64,000 nucleotides of DNA from Escallonia rubra (taxonomy: Eukaryota > Streptophyta > Magnoliopsida > Escalloniales > Escalloniaceae). Of this stretch, positions 33,858 through 46,412 are shown in pieces. Made by a program: the position numbers and the translations under genes. The notes below the pieces were generated by a model. That model did no database searches. It was not told the origin of the DNA and worked only from the letters and a program-made list of their open reading frames with translations. The stretch is taken from the NCBI GenBank assembly GCA_033065855.1, contig JAVXUO010000146.1, positions 124,001 through 188,000 of the forward strand, read 5' to 3'. Within the stretch, counting starts at the first letter, position 1, and each line of letters begins with the position of its first letter.

Positions 33858-36800
33858 GGATCGTAAAAAGATGCTATTCGGATGGATACTTAGTACAAAC
33901 ATATATATTTATAGATCCCTCGTCGGCATATCAATGTGGCATAAGGATCGAATTCGGTTTTTATCCACATCAGTGCAGCTAAGTTGAGGTCATTAAAATT
34001 GGTTTTGAATATGCAATTAAATTATTCAACCACTTTAATATTATTTGACCATAATAAAATTGATTTTTGAGTTTTAAATTGATATAGACAAAATATTATA
34101 GATGCTTTATTGTATCCATTTACGTGCGCATGTGTGTGAAAGTTTAAGCATATGTATCCTATGTTTTCATTCCGTTCTTTACGATTTACTCAACTGGAAT
34201 TTATGATATTCACTTAATGTTCGAAAGTCTGAAGTGGTTATCATGCACCATATAAGAAATAAAAGATTTCAATTATAAACACTATATTCTTACGTTTTGT
34301 AACAGAAGTGTATAAACAGATGCAAAAATTTTCTCAATGACATTAACGAATTAGGTATATGCTTCAAAATATCCATTCTAAATGGATATGAATAAAAAAG
34401 GATATATCCTTTTCTTTATGGCCCTATCAATAATCTAAACAAAAAATATGTATAGATCTCTTGTGGTTTAGGCAAGTTGAGAATACATCTGCTTCTATTC
34501 TTTGCGAATGACCTACGGTGCTTATTGTGTTTCATAGTCCTAAAACTCTAAAGACTATTTGATTCCGTAGCCCTAGATCTTGCCATGGCAAGAAGAAATC
34601 ACATATCTGCATAATCGAACTCGATCTGACCATTGCAAAAAATCAAACCAGACATGTGAGTGGTGGTGGTTGACATGGATGGACTGTTGGTAGACATGAA
34701 TGGTGGTGGTCAATTGGGCTGTATCGGTGTTGGATGTGAGTGGTGGTGGTTGGACGGGGTTTGGTTTATGGTGGGCATGAATGGTGGTGTTAGACGAGGC
34801 TTAGTCGATGATGGGTGGACAAGGCTGTTGGTTGGGCTAATGGCTTTTGGACGAAGATAGGCTTGTGGTAAGCAATTCGGGTTATAGGTAGGGGTGGTGA
34901 CGGCGGACAAGTCTGGGGTAGTGATAGACAGGATGGTGGTGGTGAATGGGCTGGGTCAATGAGGATGGCGGCTAGGTGTTGTGTTTGGTTAGCGTGAAGA
35001 AGAGGTTTAGGCATGAGTGGGAGAGAAAAAGAAATTGAGGGTATTATAGTAATTTCTAAATATATAATTTGCCTAAAATGTACTTTTAGAAAATGTGAGT
35101 ATCATGTCTTGTCAATTTGGATAACTATTCTAATGTTTGTAACATAATCGGCGGACACATGGAGTCATTTGCAAAAGGATAAAGAAAATGTGTGTTTTCG
35201 CAAGTCGTATAAACCACAAGGGGCTTGTATGCAAATTACCCTAGGCTAAAAGGAAATGACCTTGAGTAATTTCAAGAAAATTATAGAATGTATCTTCCAT
35301 AACGCGTTACTAGCGCAAAAACTTGTCAATACTTTAGCTTCTTTCTTCATTTTACAATAAGGTGACAATTAAATCTCGGACCAAATGTCAACCCTAAAGT
35401 GCCGGTGATAATATTTGATTTGTCATCTAACTAATCATGAATAATTAATCCTTCGCCATCTACGTCAACTCCTGGAGGCTAGGATCAGCTTTTTACATCC
35501 GCCTTGATCAATAACAATTTACCATTGTGCCCTTTCACTTTTTAAGATATATCCGTCGTGTCCCTCCCCTCCAGCACGTTGGACCTGCTTCTATATTATG
35601 AGCATCGCCTAAAATCAAAATGGCAAACGTTCATGACCTTATGGTTCAAACCGCGTGTTTCCCTCATCGAAAATCATTGCATTTCGACTTCAACTCAAAA
35701 CAAAAAGTTTTTATGAACACCGGCCCCACGGTTGAATGACAAATATGAAGTGTTGGTTTACTAAAGGTCAAGACTCGTTCGACCCACGAACTCCAAATTT
35801 GCCTTCATATCATCATCCATAACAAGCAACATATCCAACAAATTAGCCGTTACTATCTGTACCGATTATGACAAGAAAAAGATAAGACCGAATAATTTGG
35901 AACAAACATCACAACTACTTATAAAGATTGGGGTCCATGCTTTTTAAACAAAGGAGATCTGGACCATCCAGTTTGTGACGTGATCGAGAGAGAGAGGAGA
36001 GTGGTATTTCAAAAAAACCCGAGTGAGTTGCGAGGTGTGGGTTGGCGATCGGTGTGGTCACAAAACGGATCCATCGTTACCGTAAAAAGGAGTGTGTGAG
36101 GTGGTGGAAAGAAGAATATGCTCGATCAAGGCAATAATAGATCAAACCAGGTCCTATTTTTCCAGTGCACTTGCTTGATCTCAGTTAGCTAGGTTGTCTT
36201 TTGCTTGCCCATAGATCAACTAATATTTAATAATAAATCAAGTTGCATGTCAAAACCTGTGGGAAAGAGAAAATAAAAAAAACAACTCCAACTAGAATGA
36301 CATGAAACTTTCGATCGTGCCGGTAGACTTCACACTTTGCTTCGGATGGGACTATTTAGTTGTTATTTAGCTAGGAAATCGTCGGATTGTCCTGTCCTCA
36401 AAGTTGTAAAATCTCTCTCTGGCATTGTTTGATTTGCTAGTTATACCTTTTAGTCAAAAGTGCTGACTTAATATGCGTAGAAGGATTATTTTATTAACCA
36501 AATTATCTTTATAAAACCAACCTTAAACATTTACTCTCTGGCAATTTAGCATTAACAGAGTCAAAGAACCAAAAACGCAAATATACAAATAAGACGAAAA
36601 CTTTGTTTGAGACAACATAGATTACCATCATAAAAGGCCAACTCCAAATTGACCTTGTACTCAGTTCTTTTGGTTTTCCCCAGTAGCTCAAATGAGATCA
36701 AATACCTTAGATGTTTTCATTTTGCCGAAAAATCAATTACCTCATCATAGACACTCCCGTTGGAGAAGCCATTTACTTATATGGTGCACTCTCACTTGCC

Positions 36801-37386
36801 TTAGGTGAAAAGAAGTGTGATCTAACACGACTCACAGTGAATTCATTTTCTCATGCACCACGCATGATAGAAAGGTGACTGCACTAGCAAGCACAAGAGA
36901 TTATTGAACAAAAAAATAAAAGTAACTCTTGACTGTTTTGATTAGATGAAGTTTGGAAAGTAATATTTATGTTTCATATTTATTTTATCGTTTGAGCTCC
37001 ATTACGGACTCCAAAGCCATTAAGCTATCGTTACGTGCCTTTAAAATTATTGCCAAAATTGGGTGCTCAGCTATCGATACTTAGAACTTATTGCGCGTAT
37101 ATTTCGAGTCGTTAAAATTCATGTAGTATGTGTAACTAGGACTAGAATAAAAGAACTTCATTGACCTGCCACGGCTCTGACCGATCGGCCTTAACAGGAA
37201 CAATATAGGAAAGCTGGTATATAATCATGTCCTCTTTAGTTTTCACCTTGTAATAGCTCTTGCAATAAAGGTATCCCAAACTCATAGTCAGGTTAATCTT
37301 CCGTGATAAATTTCTATGGCATGTGTGCATCTCATAATCCATACATGATAGTAACCGGATATATTTAGTGCGAGTCGAACATATGC
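33858..37386. other. Gene-free sequence with a GGTGG-rich minisatellite-like island
   Basis: No gene recognised. A GTGGTGGTGG-rich island with ATGAATGGTGGTGG and GAGTGGTGGTGGTTG variants lies at 34658-34950. Short open frames there are by-products of composition. Confidence 0.5.
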
Positions 37387-38410
37387 TGTAACGCCCTGAA
37401 TTTTCGGAGCGTTAATATCAAATAAATAAATTAAAATATCTTAAAATATCAAAAAGTCTTTAAAGTGGTCATCCAGAGCATCTATTAATCCCTCCCTAAG
37501 ATACATTAATAAATGTCATAGCAGTCTAAAGCATTTATATAATCCAAATTACTCCGACACGGAGCTCCAAAATAAAATATAAACAAATTCAATTTGTCTT
37601 AATTATTACATCTAAAAATACTGATACTGACTCTGAGATAAAAACCGATAGTTCTCAGTCACACGGCTAGCCCTGAAATTCAATCTCACCTATTAAAAGG
37701 AAAACAATTAGGAAGTGAGTCAAATGCCCAGTAAAGTCACTCAACGGACCAATCAAAAGGAATATAAAAATGTCTGAGAAAACGAGATTACGGAGATACA
37801 GAATTTTAACGGAATAGATACCATACCTAATTTCAAAATGCAAAAATATATATCTGTATAAAAACAGACACTAGAGAGTCATTCAGAATAAGACTACACA
37901 TGCCATCATTGACACATGTAACCAGGTCCAGAAGATAAGGTCGCGATCTCTAACTCATCTCGCTGAACTAGCCTACGTTCTAATACACGTGAGTAAGTCA
38001 GAAACAAAAAAGTTACGTAGTACACTGTGACATGACTCAACGAATAAGCTACACACGTATAACAAATAAAATAGGCGAGACACCAATAAGTTACCTAAAC
38101 GATGTGAACTAATGAATGTCTCCCCAAAAGTTACGCAAAGTAATATTATAAAAACATATGTTGCTATTTACCAACGTTTTAAGTTTGATATTTCAAAAGA
38201 GTTCGGAATTCACAATATATCTCTCTACCTTAAAAGGCTAAAGTGTTTAGACATGTTTATGTGTTTCTACACATTCTCATCCCCAAAATACCCTCTAAAA
38301 TATCACATAACATCAATAATTAACACGAATAACCTGCCAGATTTCAAAAACGTCGCAACAACACACCTCTTCCGCCAGGCTCTCTCACTCCCCACCCGCT
38401 CAAGACACCC
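37387..38410 (-). mobile_element. Probable LTR (Ty3-type) fragment or solo LTR
   Basis: Read on the minus strand, the sequence ends in GGGCGTTACA at 37387, a common end of plant Ty3-type LTRs. The adjoining kilobase has the anonymous composition of such LTRs, including a GACTTTACTGGGCATTTGAC stretch. The other end is not defined (38410 is approximate), and no target duplication was found. Confidence 0.4.
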
Positions 38411-41400
38411 TTAAGCGGTGCCATGGTTTCAAAACAAACAGAACTTCTTTTCCACCAGGCTTTCTCAGTCCCCGTGCACACTTCGGCGTAGCCTCTACAA
38501 GGATTGCTTCGTTCTGTACTTCAAAGTTCTTCCTACAATAATTCATCCAATTCTTCATCTGCAGGTCAGTGTTTGCATAACACGATCGCATTTCGTGAAT
38601 CAATGAACGGAAACGCTCTGTTTGCGCTTCTGATTATTCTGCATTATACATTCTGTTGTTCAATGACGTTTATCTCTCGTTCATCCGATGACTACCCACA
38701 CATGAGATTGCATGCTCTGCGCCTCTACCGCCACCGCCACTTCTTCCTTATGTGTCTCCTACATGTTTTCGTCCTCTTTCACCATTGCATGCAAGGTGTT
38801 TGAAGATATGCAAATTGCCTTGTTGTGTCACTAATCACATAGGAAAAAGCAGATACGAATGATTGCAAAAAATTTAAAGCTTTGCTTGTGGTAGAAGGAT
38901 ATTATGCATTTCAAGACTCAAAATAAGAACCCACCCCAGTAACAGTAATGGAGACCTCATCCTAGATGCCAGTGTTCCTATCCCTGCATCAATAAAACGA
39001 TTATCATAGAATGTCTATTCTGAAATTTCTTTACTTTCATTCTGACCCATGTCCTACTTCCACATACCATTTTTCACATACTTGCTGTTTCCATGTCCTG
39101 CTGTTTCTACATAGGCCAGGTTGATGAGGATGTTGTTGGATCTGCGAGCTTTCAATCTAAATTCAGACAATTCAAAGATTGGGGGCCTAGAGTTGAGCAG
39201 GTTCAGTTATACTTAACAGAAAAAGGAAAACCATTAAGGGCCTAAATAGCGCATGATGTGGCATAGAACCCATCACATCGTTAGAAATATACCACAAGTG
39301 GTTACACTATATTTTACTGAATGTAAGACTTGGGTGAAATTACGAATTAACTAAGGTATAATTGTCTTTTAAAATGGTGTCGCCGATAGATATTATTATA
39401 CCTGGAAGCTTTTGAGTTCTAATTGATCATTGACGGGTTGTCCATGCCCATTTTTGATGTGAAGCAATTCTTCCTCAGGTTTTTATGTTCTTGGATAGAA
39501 ACACTTTGGCTGAGTGGCGACGTGTTACAGCATAGTGATTATGTAGATATACCAATTCTAGGCCAAAGTGATTGAGGCAGTGCATTACAGTGATGCGTTG
39601 TTCTTGGATAAAAACTCTGCTGCTTTATTGCGGCAGGGCATTACAGTGATTACTTTCAGGGTCCATTGGCCTAATCTAATCTGGTGTTGGAGTATATTTC
39701 TTATACTTCTTGGTTCATCTCAGCTTTTCACTATTTCTTTTCACATTTGTAGCTCTTCTTCAACGGCATGACCCTATGCCCGTGTAATTCATCTTTTCCA
39801 ACGCTATACTAGGCGCACTACAGTTATAGAGGTGGAATTTCAGACAGACTGGAAGGTAGGGGGACTGCGGGATATGATACTATAAAAATTAGCTATATTA
39901 CTGCCACAGAACGATATTAATCCACAAAAGCTGCAATAGAATCTGGGGTTCGGCGAAAAATCAACTATGTCAAAAGCGTGCCTATTCAAATGGACCACCA
40001 AATAAATAACAGTGCCCAGCCTCCACTGCTTTTGAGCCCTGATATCTACATACTTATTTTATATGCCCAAACCCAAGCTATTTGATCTAGACCTGAAACT
40101 CTGCAGATATTTTCTTTACACTCATCTACTCCAAGGTCATATGGCAAACTTGCTTAGAAAAGAACTTATATGATGGGCAAGTTGGTGATTAGAACACAGA
40201 GCTCTGTTTTGCAGTGCAAAACTTTAAGGTGGCAGCCTTGAAGATAAAATTAGTAAGGTACCTTTAACTGTAACCCTATACTGCAACTGGGCGAGAAAAT
40301 TGCCCAGGGCCATACCAAATTTGAACATGTTCCTTGGACTCTTTTCACGAAACTCGTGTACTCAATTAATATTGCTATTAGTATTTGTTTGTTCCAAGAT
40401 GTTATGTTACATACAGTTTCTGAAGCCCTATAGGCCACACTCATCAGATTATAATAGCTGTTAAATGAGGTTTTCCTAGGGCAGATTGTAGAGACAATAT
40501 TCTCTGGTGCTGATTGAATATCTACCTAGAAGTCCATACTAAAAGCCAGCTAGAAGAGGCTGCTAGAATTCGATAACATTCTATCGAACTCATGAGATTC
40601 TGAAAACAATTAAGAAAATCCAGAAGAAGGTGACTATAGTTCAAATTTCAAAGCATTGTGTGAATTAGCATTAATAGCTTATGTTCATCTACATGCCTCC
40701 TTATTCTCATCTCATGATTCTTGTTCAATTGGCTCTTCGAATATCGTGATTTCAGTTCAAGCTAAGTAGATCAAGGAGGTTTCTCGGGGTCTCATAAGTC
40801 CTATCCTTGCAATAATTACTGTTCACAAAGTACATCTCCCTAGGTTTCCTCTTGTTTGCAATCAGAAGAGCAGAACAAGAGAATCGTATTTCTACCTCAT
40901 ACATTGAAAGAAAAAACTGAGAGGAATAGTCAGTTGACATAGGAACAAGAACATAGATGTACATTACCAATTATGTCTCCTGTTAAGCAGTTGAATCTGA
41001 GGATGTTTGATTGCAAAAACAGCATAGCCGGATTCAAAATAAATAAACAAAAAGAGAAAGCAGGTCTGATTTCTAGAGGTTCACACGGCGATGGTATCAG
41101 ATGTTGATTGGCTCTTTAATAAATGTTACAAACTATCACGATAACGCAATAAAATGAATTACACAGAGTATTATATGCGAAACTTTGGATGGAACTTAAA
41201 GACTGCAAACCAATCCAGATTCAACAGAGGGAAACTTGTAACCATTCACGGTGACATCAACTCATTTAATATAAGCCTCAGGCCCTTTATATAACCACTT
41301 CTCTTGTTGATCTTGTTTCTTCTTAAAAGTTTCATTTCAAATGTGCTGGTTTACCACGCTCCAACTGAAGATCTTTTTCCCATTGGGATCAGTATCCACC

Positions 41401-43062
41401 GTATGTCCAGAAGTATTAATCCATTTCTGGAGTTGATAAGGTTGTACCTATCGTTCATACGGCCATTAAAGACTACATTGATGAGATTGACATCCATGTG
41501 CCCCAGAGATTCCTACATAGGGGACACTTTATAGTGACTTCGATTCCATGTAAAGATTCGTGGTACAAAATGACTAAGAACAAAGTGATGATTTTACCTT
41601 AGGCCTGCAGCCAATGCCGCTTCTTTTGCTCACGCCTTCAATGTGAATTCTGTCCTTCAGAGGAGCTTCTTCTAACAGAAACTGGAACTCCGAACAACGA
41701 ATTTAGTCAATTAGTCAATTTTGAATTGCTAGGCTATGTTTTTGATGTCTTGTAGAAGAGTTAGATTAGTTCTTTTAGATATTGCTATGTGTCTGTAATT
41801 GCCAGTTGCTCACCCCCTACAGAACATTTACCTTGAGGCTTTGATTTATTCACTTAATGAGTTGGGTGGTCACAATAAGGCATTACATCCTCGAGTCTTG
41901 CACATAATGGGAGTTTGCAGAAGACATCTTGATATATATTGAAAGTTAAAGTTGTAGGCAATAATACAAAGCTGGTTTGTTTTAACGCTCATTACGGTCC
42001 CTGAAGCATCATCTCCACAAGTGGTGCAGCACAAAACAAAATCATAATCAAATATATATAAGAGCCTGGACGTGGGCCTGCACCGTGTGTAAAACGGGTA
42101 TAATACTAATGTCATTCGTCCTCTAACGGTTCTACTCAGAATATAATGCGTTCTCTATCCTGGTCCTAAGTTTCCTACATTGGTTGGTGAAGGTTAAAGA
42201 CTATTTTTGTTTCCATAGTCAGCATCAATACAAGGAACATGCTTACACTAAAATACAGTAGATTATCTTCACTGTTTTGACAATTAGGCTAATAATTTGT
42301 TACTATGACCTTGAGAGTCTGTAGCATTTACAGCATTGCGTATACTTCCCACCCATCTTTATGACAGTTACCACGATTTTTTGAAATTTGTTGCACTATT
42401 TGTGAAAAGTTTAACAAGCAATGTGAAAAAGATTCAGAAAAAGGCCAATACTCAGTTATTTTATGACTACCAAACTTGAATCGTGGGGTTTGGAACATAA
42501 CTGCAAGAGAGAAAATACTGAAAATTGTCCTCATTGATGTTTGATATCGATTTTCTAATGTTGTATTTCGATTGACTACTTTGGAGAATCATAGCTTACA
42601 TTAATGATATTGAAGTCCTATTGTTATTATATGTTGTCGATTCAACATATTTTCTAACAGTTTTTGTGACTTGTCATGTGTTTTTCTGAGATGTGTCATA
42701 GCAACATAGTTCATATGCCATTAATGCAGCCAGATATAGCATATAAGTCCTCTGCACCGCTGGGGATCAATGTGTCTGATACATGTACCTCACAGTTTCT
42801 TGTGTATCCAAGTTAAGTTCTTTTAGTAGCAAGAATTGGATATGTTAATGTGTGCATGGGGTATAACCAGCGTTTACACATCCAAAAACAACCAGTTGTG
42901 GTATTATAGTCATTTGCAAGTTCATCATACATACAAAAACCATCCATTTGTTTAGTGTGTTAAATTTGATAGTTTTATGCAGCTTTTTGTGAATGGATTT
43001 ACTGCAACTTGACTACAGTTGCTGGAAAGATAAACCTCTAAATGTTTTGATAACTTTTGCAG
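38411..43062. other. Gene-poor region with small exon-like pieces
   Basis: No intact gene. A 66-codon frame from ATG 38603 has a hydrophobic start (NALFALLIILHYTFCC), and a 38-codon open piece follows an acceptor at 39118-39119 (VDEDVVGSASFQSKFRQF). Neither is recognised and they do not join in frame. The remainder shows nothing supportable except a Helitron-like end at 42050-42109. Confidence 0.4.
42050..42109 (+). mobile_element. Helitron-like 3' terminus (plus strand)
   Basis: An AT-rich ATATATATAAG segment is followed by a weak hairpin (CCGT...ACGG) and then GTATAATACTAA before host T. CTAA fits the CTRR rule. It is more degenerate than the terminus at 46412. Confidence 0.4.
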
Positions 43063-43143
43063 GAAGGGGAGCAATATGCGAAAAAAAATGGTATGCTATT
43101 TTTTGAAACTTCTGCAAAAGCAGCACAGAACACAATTGTTTTC
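43063..43143 (+). pseudogene. Rab GTPase exon fragment
   Basis: After a good acceptor (TTTTGCAG) the frame reads EGEQYAKKNGMLFFETSAKA, then AQN. It contains the ETSAK motif, the G5 guanine-base contact of Rab small GTPases; the wording is closest to Rab5/RabF and Rab2/RabB types. Similarity stops after AQN, where a Rab would continue N-[IV]-x-x-[AL]-F, and no neighbouring Rab exons (G1 to G4 boxes, prenylated C-terminus) are nearby. It is an orphan exon, not a gene. Confidence 0.7.
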
Positions 43144-43365
43144 AAGTATGGTGCTAACTGTGGGAGTCAGAGGTCTGCCTTATTTGAATTCCAAAAATGT
43201 TATGAGTGGTAACATGTTTATTAGACAAAGAGAGACTAAAAAATCTGTTGTTTTTGTCCTAAGCTGAAGTGATTAGTCAACTAGGCAACAACTTACAATT
43301 TCTGAGGTCCTTTCATGGTGTCATTCCTAGGCATTGGTGTTCTTTCTTCTTCATGTTTTACTATA

Positions 43366-43404
43366 GGCATGCATGCAAGCGTGCGTGCGTGCGTGCACAC
43401 ACTT
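43366..43404. repeat. Alternating purine-pyrimidine (GCAT/GCGT) tract
   Basis: GCATGCATGCAAGCGTGCGT continues as GCGTGCGTGCACACAC, an alternating purine-pyrimidine sequence with Z-DNA potential. Confidence 0.8.
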
Positions 43405-43927
43405 AAAAATGTTGTTAAATTCTTTTTGCATGTTTTGCTGAATTAGTATCTGAGGCAATTAGTAGTAACCATATGCTGCACTATTCAGGGTGCCAGGAGT
43501 TGGACAGATTGGAAAATAACTCCTGCGAAATTCAGATTAACAATATTGTTCAATATTATTAATCTGTTAATCTGTAAGTCAACATTTATGAGAAGCTCAA
43601 TGTAGGAGTATTTGATGAGACTGAAGAGCTCTTTCTATACAATTTTAGGGAGCAAATACTAAATAAAACGAATAACATTTAATCAGTTGCTGAAGTTGTT
43701 AAATAGGCCAGATATTGAAATTGAACATCCATTATATGGTTAGTGGCTTTGGCATGGGTGAGTTCAATATGTTCTGGTACTGCTGGACTAGCTGCATAAA
43801 TTCCACTGAATAATCAATGTCGAAACAATTCCCACAAGATGATGCTTCCTTTGTATCTTTCTCCTTTGCACTTTTCCTCTGTTTATTGTTTTGAGAAGGT
43901 CATTGCTATTTGACTTCTCTCATAACC

Positions 43928-44275
43928 TTTAAGAACTTTTACCTGTTGTGTGATGACGACCGTTGTATTGATATTGAACTATGCCCAAGATGTGAGAAAT
44001 TGAGGTTCGTCTATGATTACCCAACTGAGACTTGTCAAGCGAAAGATAATACGGCTGATGTGTGCAAGGCTTGCACACTCTGCATACAACGTTGTTTTCA
44101 ATGTGGCCAATGCATAAATGGCAGCGAATATGAAGAAACATTTTGTCTGGATTTGCTTTGTTCGAATTGTTCCAAGCAGCTACGTAAGTGCCAAGAGAAG
44201 TTGGATAGAAAGATTGGCTGTAGTGAGAAAACTGTTCATCATGAGCCCAGTTATAACTTCTGTCTACATGGCTAG
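43928..44275 (+). pseudogene. F-box protein SKIP14-like C-terminal fragment
   Basis: The frame reads FKNFYLLCDDDRCIDIELCP, then RCEKLRFVYDYPTETCQ, CKACTLCIQRCFQCGQCING, EYEETFCLDLLCSNC and ends SYNFCLHG with TAG at 44273-44275. The Cys-rich pattern (C..C pairs, then EYEETFCLDLLC) matches what I remember of the C-terminal region of SKIP14-type F-box proteins, which join SCF ubiquitin ligases. The N-terminal F-box and leucine-rich repeats are not found upstream. It could be an orphan 3' exon or a captured fragment; it lacks internal stops. Confidence 0.65.
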
Positions 44276-44818
44276 CTGCTGATATTTCTTGTTGCATACA
44301 GCCTTGTTTATGGATCACATTCCGTACCTGAAATCCGGTAAGAAAGTTTGATGCCGTGCTATGAAGTCATGGCTTGCTTTATGTGTCAGTATAGCTGTTT
44401 AAGCACACAGAAATGATAGAGAACCATTCCTTTTTTTAATTAGCAATCAACGGACCCTATGCTTGAAAAAAATACATATTCACCGAAGCATTTGTAGATT
44501 AAGGCTCATCTCTGTTACTTTCCTGGTAGCTCCGCTTCATCATAGTCCCTAAGATGCCTTCTACGTTTTGTTCGTACTTCGTCTATTATTTAGAATTTGT
44601 TTTTTTAGGCACCTATTACTCATTTATAATTTGGTACAGGGATCAAGAAGTGGTAAGTATGAACCAATCATTGAGAATTTTTTCAAACTTAGTAGCCGCT
44701 GATTCTATTAGTTCTGCTGGGTTACTTGATGAAATATTATGTGAATAGGAAATGGTCAATCAATTCCTTGCTTTCCTTCCCCAGCATCGAAGGTGCGTAG
44801 TGCACTATTCACTTTCAG

Positions 44819-45002
44819 TAAAGTAGTGTACACCGCCAACAAAGACAAGCAATACAGGGTCTTCAAGGAAGAGGTTAGGTCCCTAGCTTCAGAAGTGGCA
44901 GCAAAGCACTTAGCTAAATCATCATCTGCAGATCAACTTCTTGGCTTTACTGCTAGCGTGGTCCACATCAAAACATCTGATGGTTATGAATTAATGGCGA
45001 AG
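44819..45002 (+). pseudogene. Unidentified exon fragment
   Basis: This is an open stretch between an acceptor (CTTTCAG, AG at 44817-44818) and a donor (AAG/GTATGT). It encodes KVVYTANKDKQYRVFKEEVR, then SLASEVAAKHLAKSSSADQL and ASVVHIKTSDGYELMAK. The composition is that of a real, probably helical protein, but I do not recognise the family and no partner exon joins it. It sits between the SKIP14 and ent-kaurene oxidase fragments in the same orientation. Confidence 0.4.
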
Positions 45003-45203
45003 GTATGTCTCAACTGTTCTTCAAGAATATATTTTTTGAAGAGTACTATTGTTGGTTTAATTTTTATCCCCTAGGTACTCTGTTATCGGAGTTTTTATTA
45101 TTGTACCAAAAGAACTTTTTTATTTTCCGTAACACCTTTGGATGATTTCAATTACTGTTAACAAGCATGATTTTGGCAAAATTTGCAGTTAATACTGATG
45201 TTG

Positions 45204-45386
45204 CTATATTTTGTGCAAAGCTTTTCAACTTTAAAACAACTGCTAGATAACTGCAGAGTTAGTGGGAGCTCATACTTTATATGGTGGCAAAAGGGTGTTG
45301 TCTATATTTTGTGCATAGCTTTTCGGGTTGCCTCCATATATGTCAACATTTATATGGTGGCAAAAGGGTGTTGGTGCCATAGAGTG
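45204..45386. repeat. Local duplication of two short segments
   Basis: TATATGGTGGCAAAAGGGTG occurs at about 45279 and again at about 45352; TATATTTTGTGCAAAGCTTT at about 45207 recurs as TATATTTTGTGCATAGCTTT at about 45303. Confidence 0.8.
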
Positions 45387-45546
45387 ACTTAAATACAATG
45401 AGCTTATCTTGTTCGTTAACCACCGTAAGAAAATTTGTATATTGGCATTTCAACGAACTTGCGGAGGGTAGTCAAAGTGTAGTTGTGTCTTTTGATTCTT
45501 ACATCCATCACACTCATGTCAGTTTCTCTCCACGGAATTTTAAGAA

Positions 45547-46044
45547 AAGTATAGTCCTGCCCCAGTAATTCTTCTAAGATATGTGCACGAAGACACAGAG
45601 TTAGCAGGATACCATATCCCTGCTAGAAATAAGTTTGTACTTTTTCCCTTCTTAATTTGCTACCTTTTCCCCATTTTTTCTTACTTCCTTCGACCAGTTT
45701 AACACTTTAACTATGGAGTTGCTACATTGATCTGTGTAGATCGCTTAAACATGGACGACAAAGTATGGGAGCATCCTAAAGAATGGAGGCCTGAGAGATT
45801 TCTTGACGAGAATAATGACAGCGTAGATCTCTACAAGATGATGGCATTTGGAGGGGGAAAGAGGGTATGTGCTGCTGTGCACTCCAAACTATATATGTCG
45901 ATTTCTCGTATGGCAATCGGCAAATTTATACAAGAGTTTGACTCCTAACTCAAAGTTAGGGTGGAAGAAAATGTTGATACTTAAATACTTACGACTCAAA
46001 AACTTCATCCCAGCTGCTCTTGGCTACAACTTCAAATCTCAATG
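45547..46044 (+). pseudogene. Ent-kaurene oxidase (CYP701A) fragment, broken
   Basis: Two blocks match the C-terminal third of ent-kaurene oxidase, the P450 of early gibberellin synthesis. Block one (45547-45630) reads PVILLRYVHEDTELAGYHIP. Block two (45740-46044) reads NMDDKVWEHPKEWRPERFLD, then DLYKMMAFGGGKRVCA and MAIGKFIQEF. The heme-binding loop is FGGGKRVCAA, with Ala where the family has Gly after CA. A stop interrupts the frame at 45946-45948, after QEFDS, and again after ENVDT; similarity then continues with LTTQKLHP. The upstream two thirds of the P450 (membrane anchor, I-helix, most of K-helix region) are missing. It is a non-functional fragment. Confidence 0.85.
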
Positions 46045-46372
46045 ACAAGGATGGCGTCGAAGAAACGTTTGTACTAGAATTACAAAGAAATTTGATTTTA
46101 GTTTCAGGTGTAGTTGATACTACCTGCCTTTAACGAGATAGTTTGCTATCCAAAATTGATGTCGAAATTCTTAGATTTGTGAGGGTTGATTCTATTCTTA
46201 AGAGTAATGCCGGCTATTGTGTGATAATCAAACTTTTATTAGATGCTCTTTTCATCCCTAATGCTGGTTGTTTCAATATATATACCCAACATTTGCTGTA
46301 CTATTCTGTGAAAAGTAATATTACGATACCTTCCTTTTTAATGGACTATTAAGTAAGATTGATCAATATATA

Positions 46373-46412
46373 TAGAAAATAATCCACGTGCAACGCACGT
46401 GCACACAACTAG
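46373..46412 (+). mobile_element. Helitron 3' terminus closing the gene-fragment cluster
   Basis: After an A the sequence reads TCAATATATATAGAAAATAA, then TCCACGTGCAACGCACGTGC (hairpin CACGTGC/GCACGTG-like) and ACACAACTAG, followed by host T at 46413. Hairpin plus CTAG before T is the Helitron 3' signature, and the core GTGCAACGCAC is shared with the ends at 20061 and 21733. The AT-rich TC-start could itself be a 5' end, which would make a 40-bp element; more likely it is part of the 3' region. Confidence 0.65.

Noticed and set aside
38603-39228. A two-exon gene joining the ATG at 38603 to the open piece after 39119
   Set aside because: Joining the donor near 38798 to that acceptor gives an immediate stop in the required phase, so no model holds.
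41937-42109. A 173-bp Helitron starting TCTTGATATATATTGAAAG and ending at CTAA
   Set aside because: The start resembles other 5' ends only loosely and the 3' hairpin is weak; only the 3' end is reported, with low confidence.
37382-43477. TATGC before 37387 and again after an ACCA at about 43473, as a target duplication of a 6-kb retroelement
   Set aside because: A five-base match over 6 kb is expected by chance, and the right side shows no LTR sequence and includes a Rab fragment.
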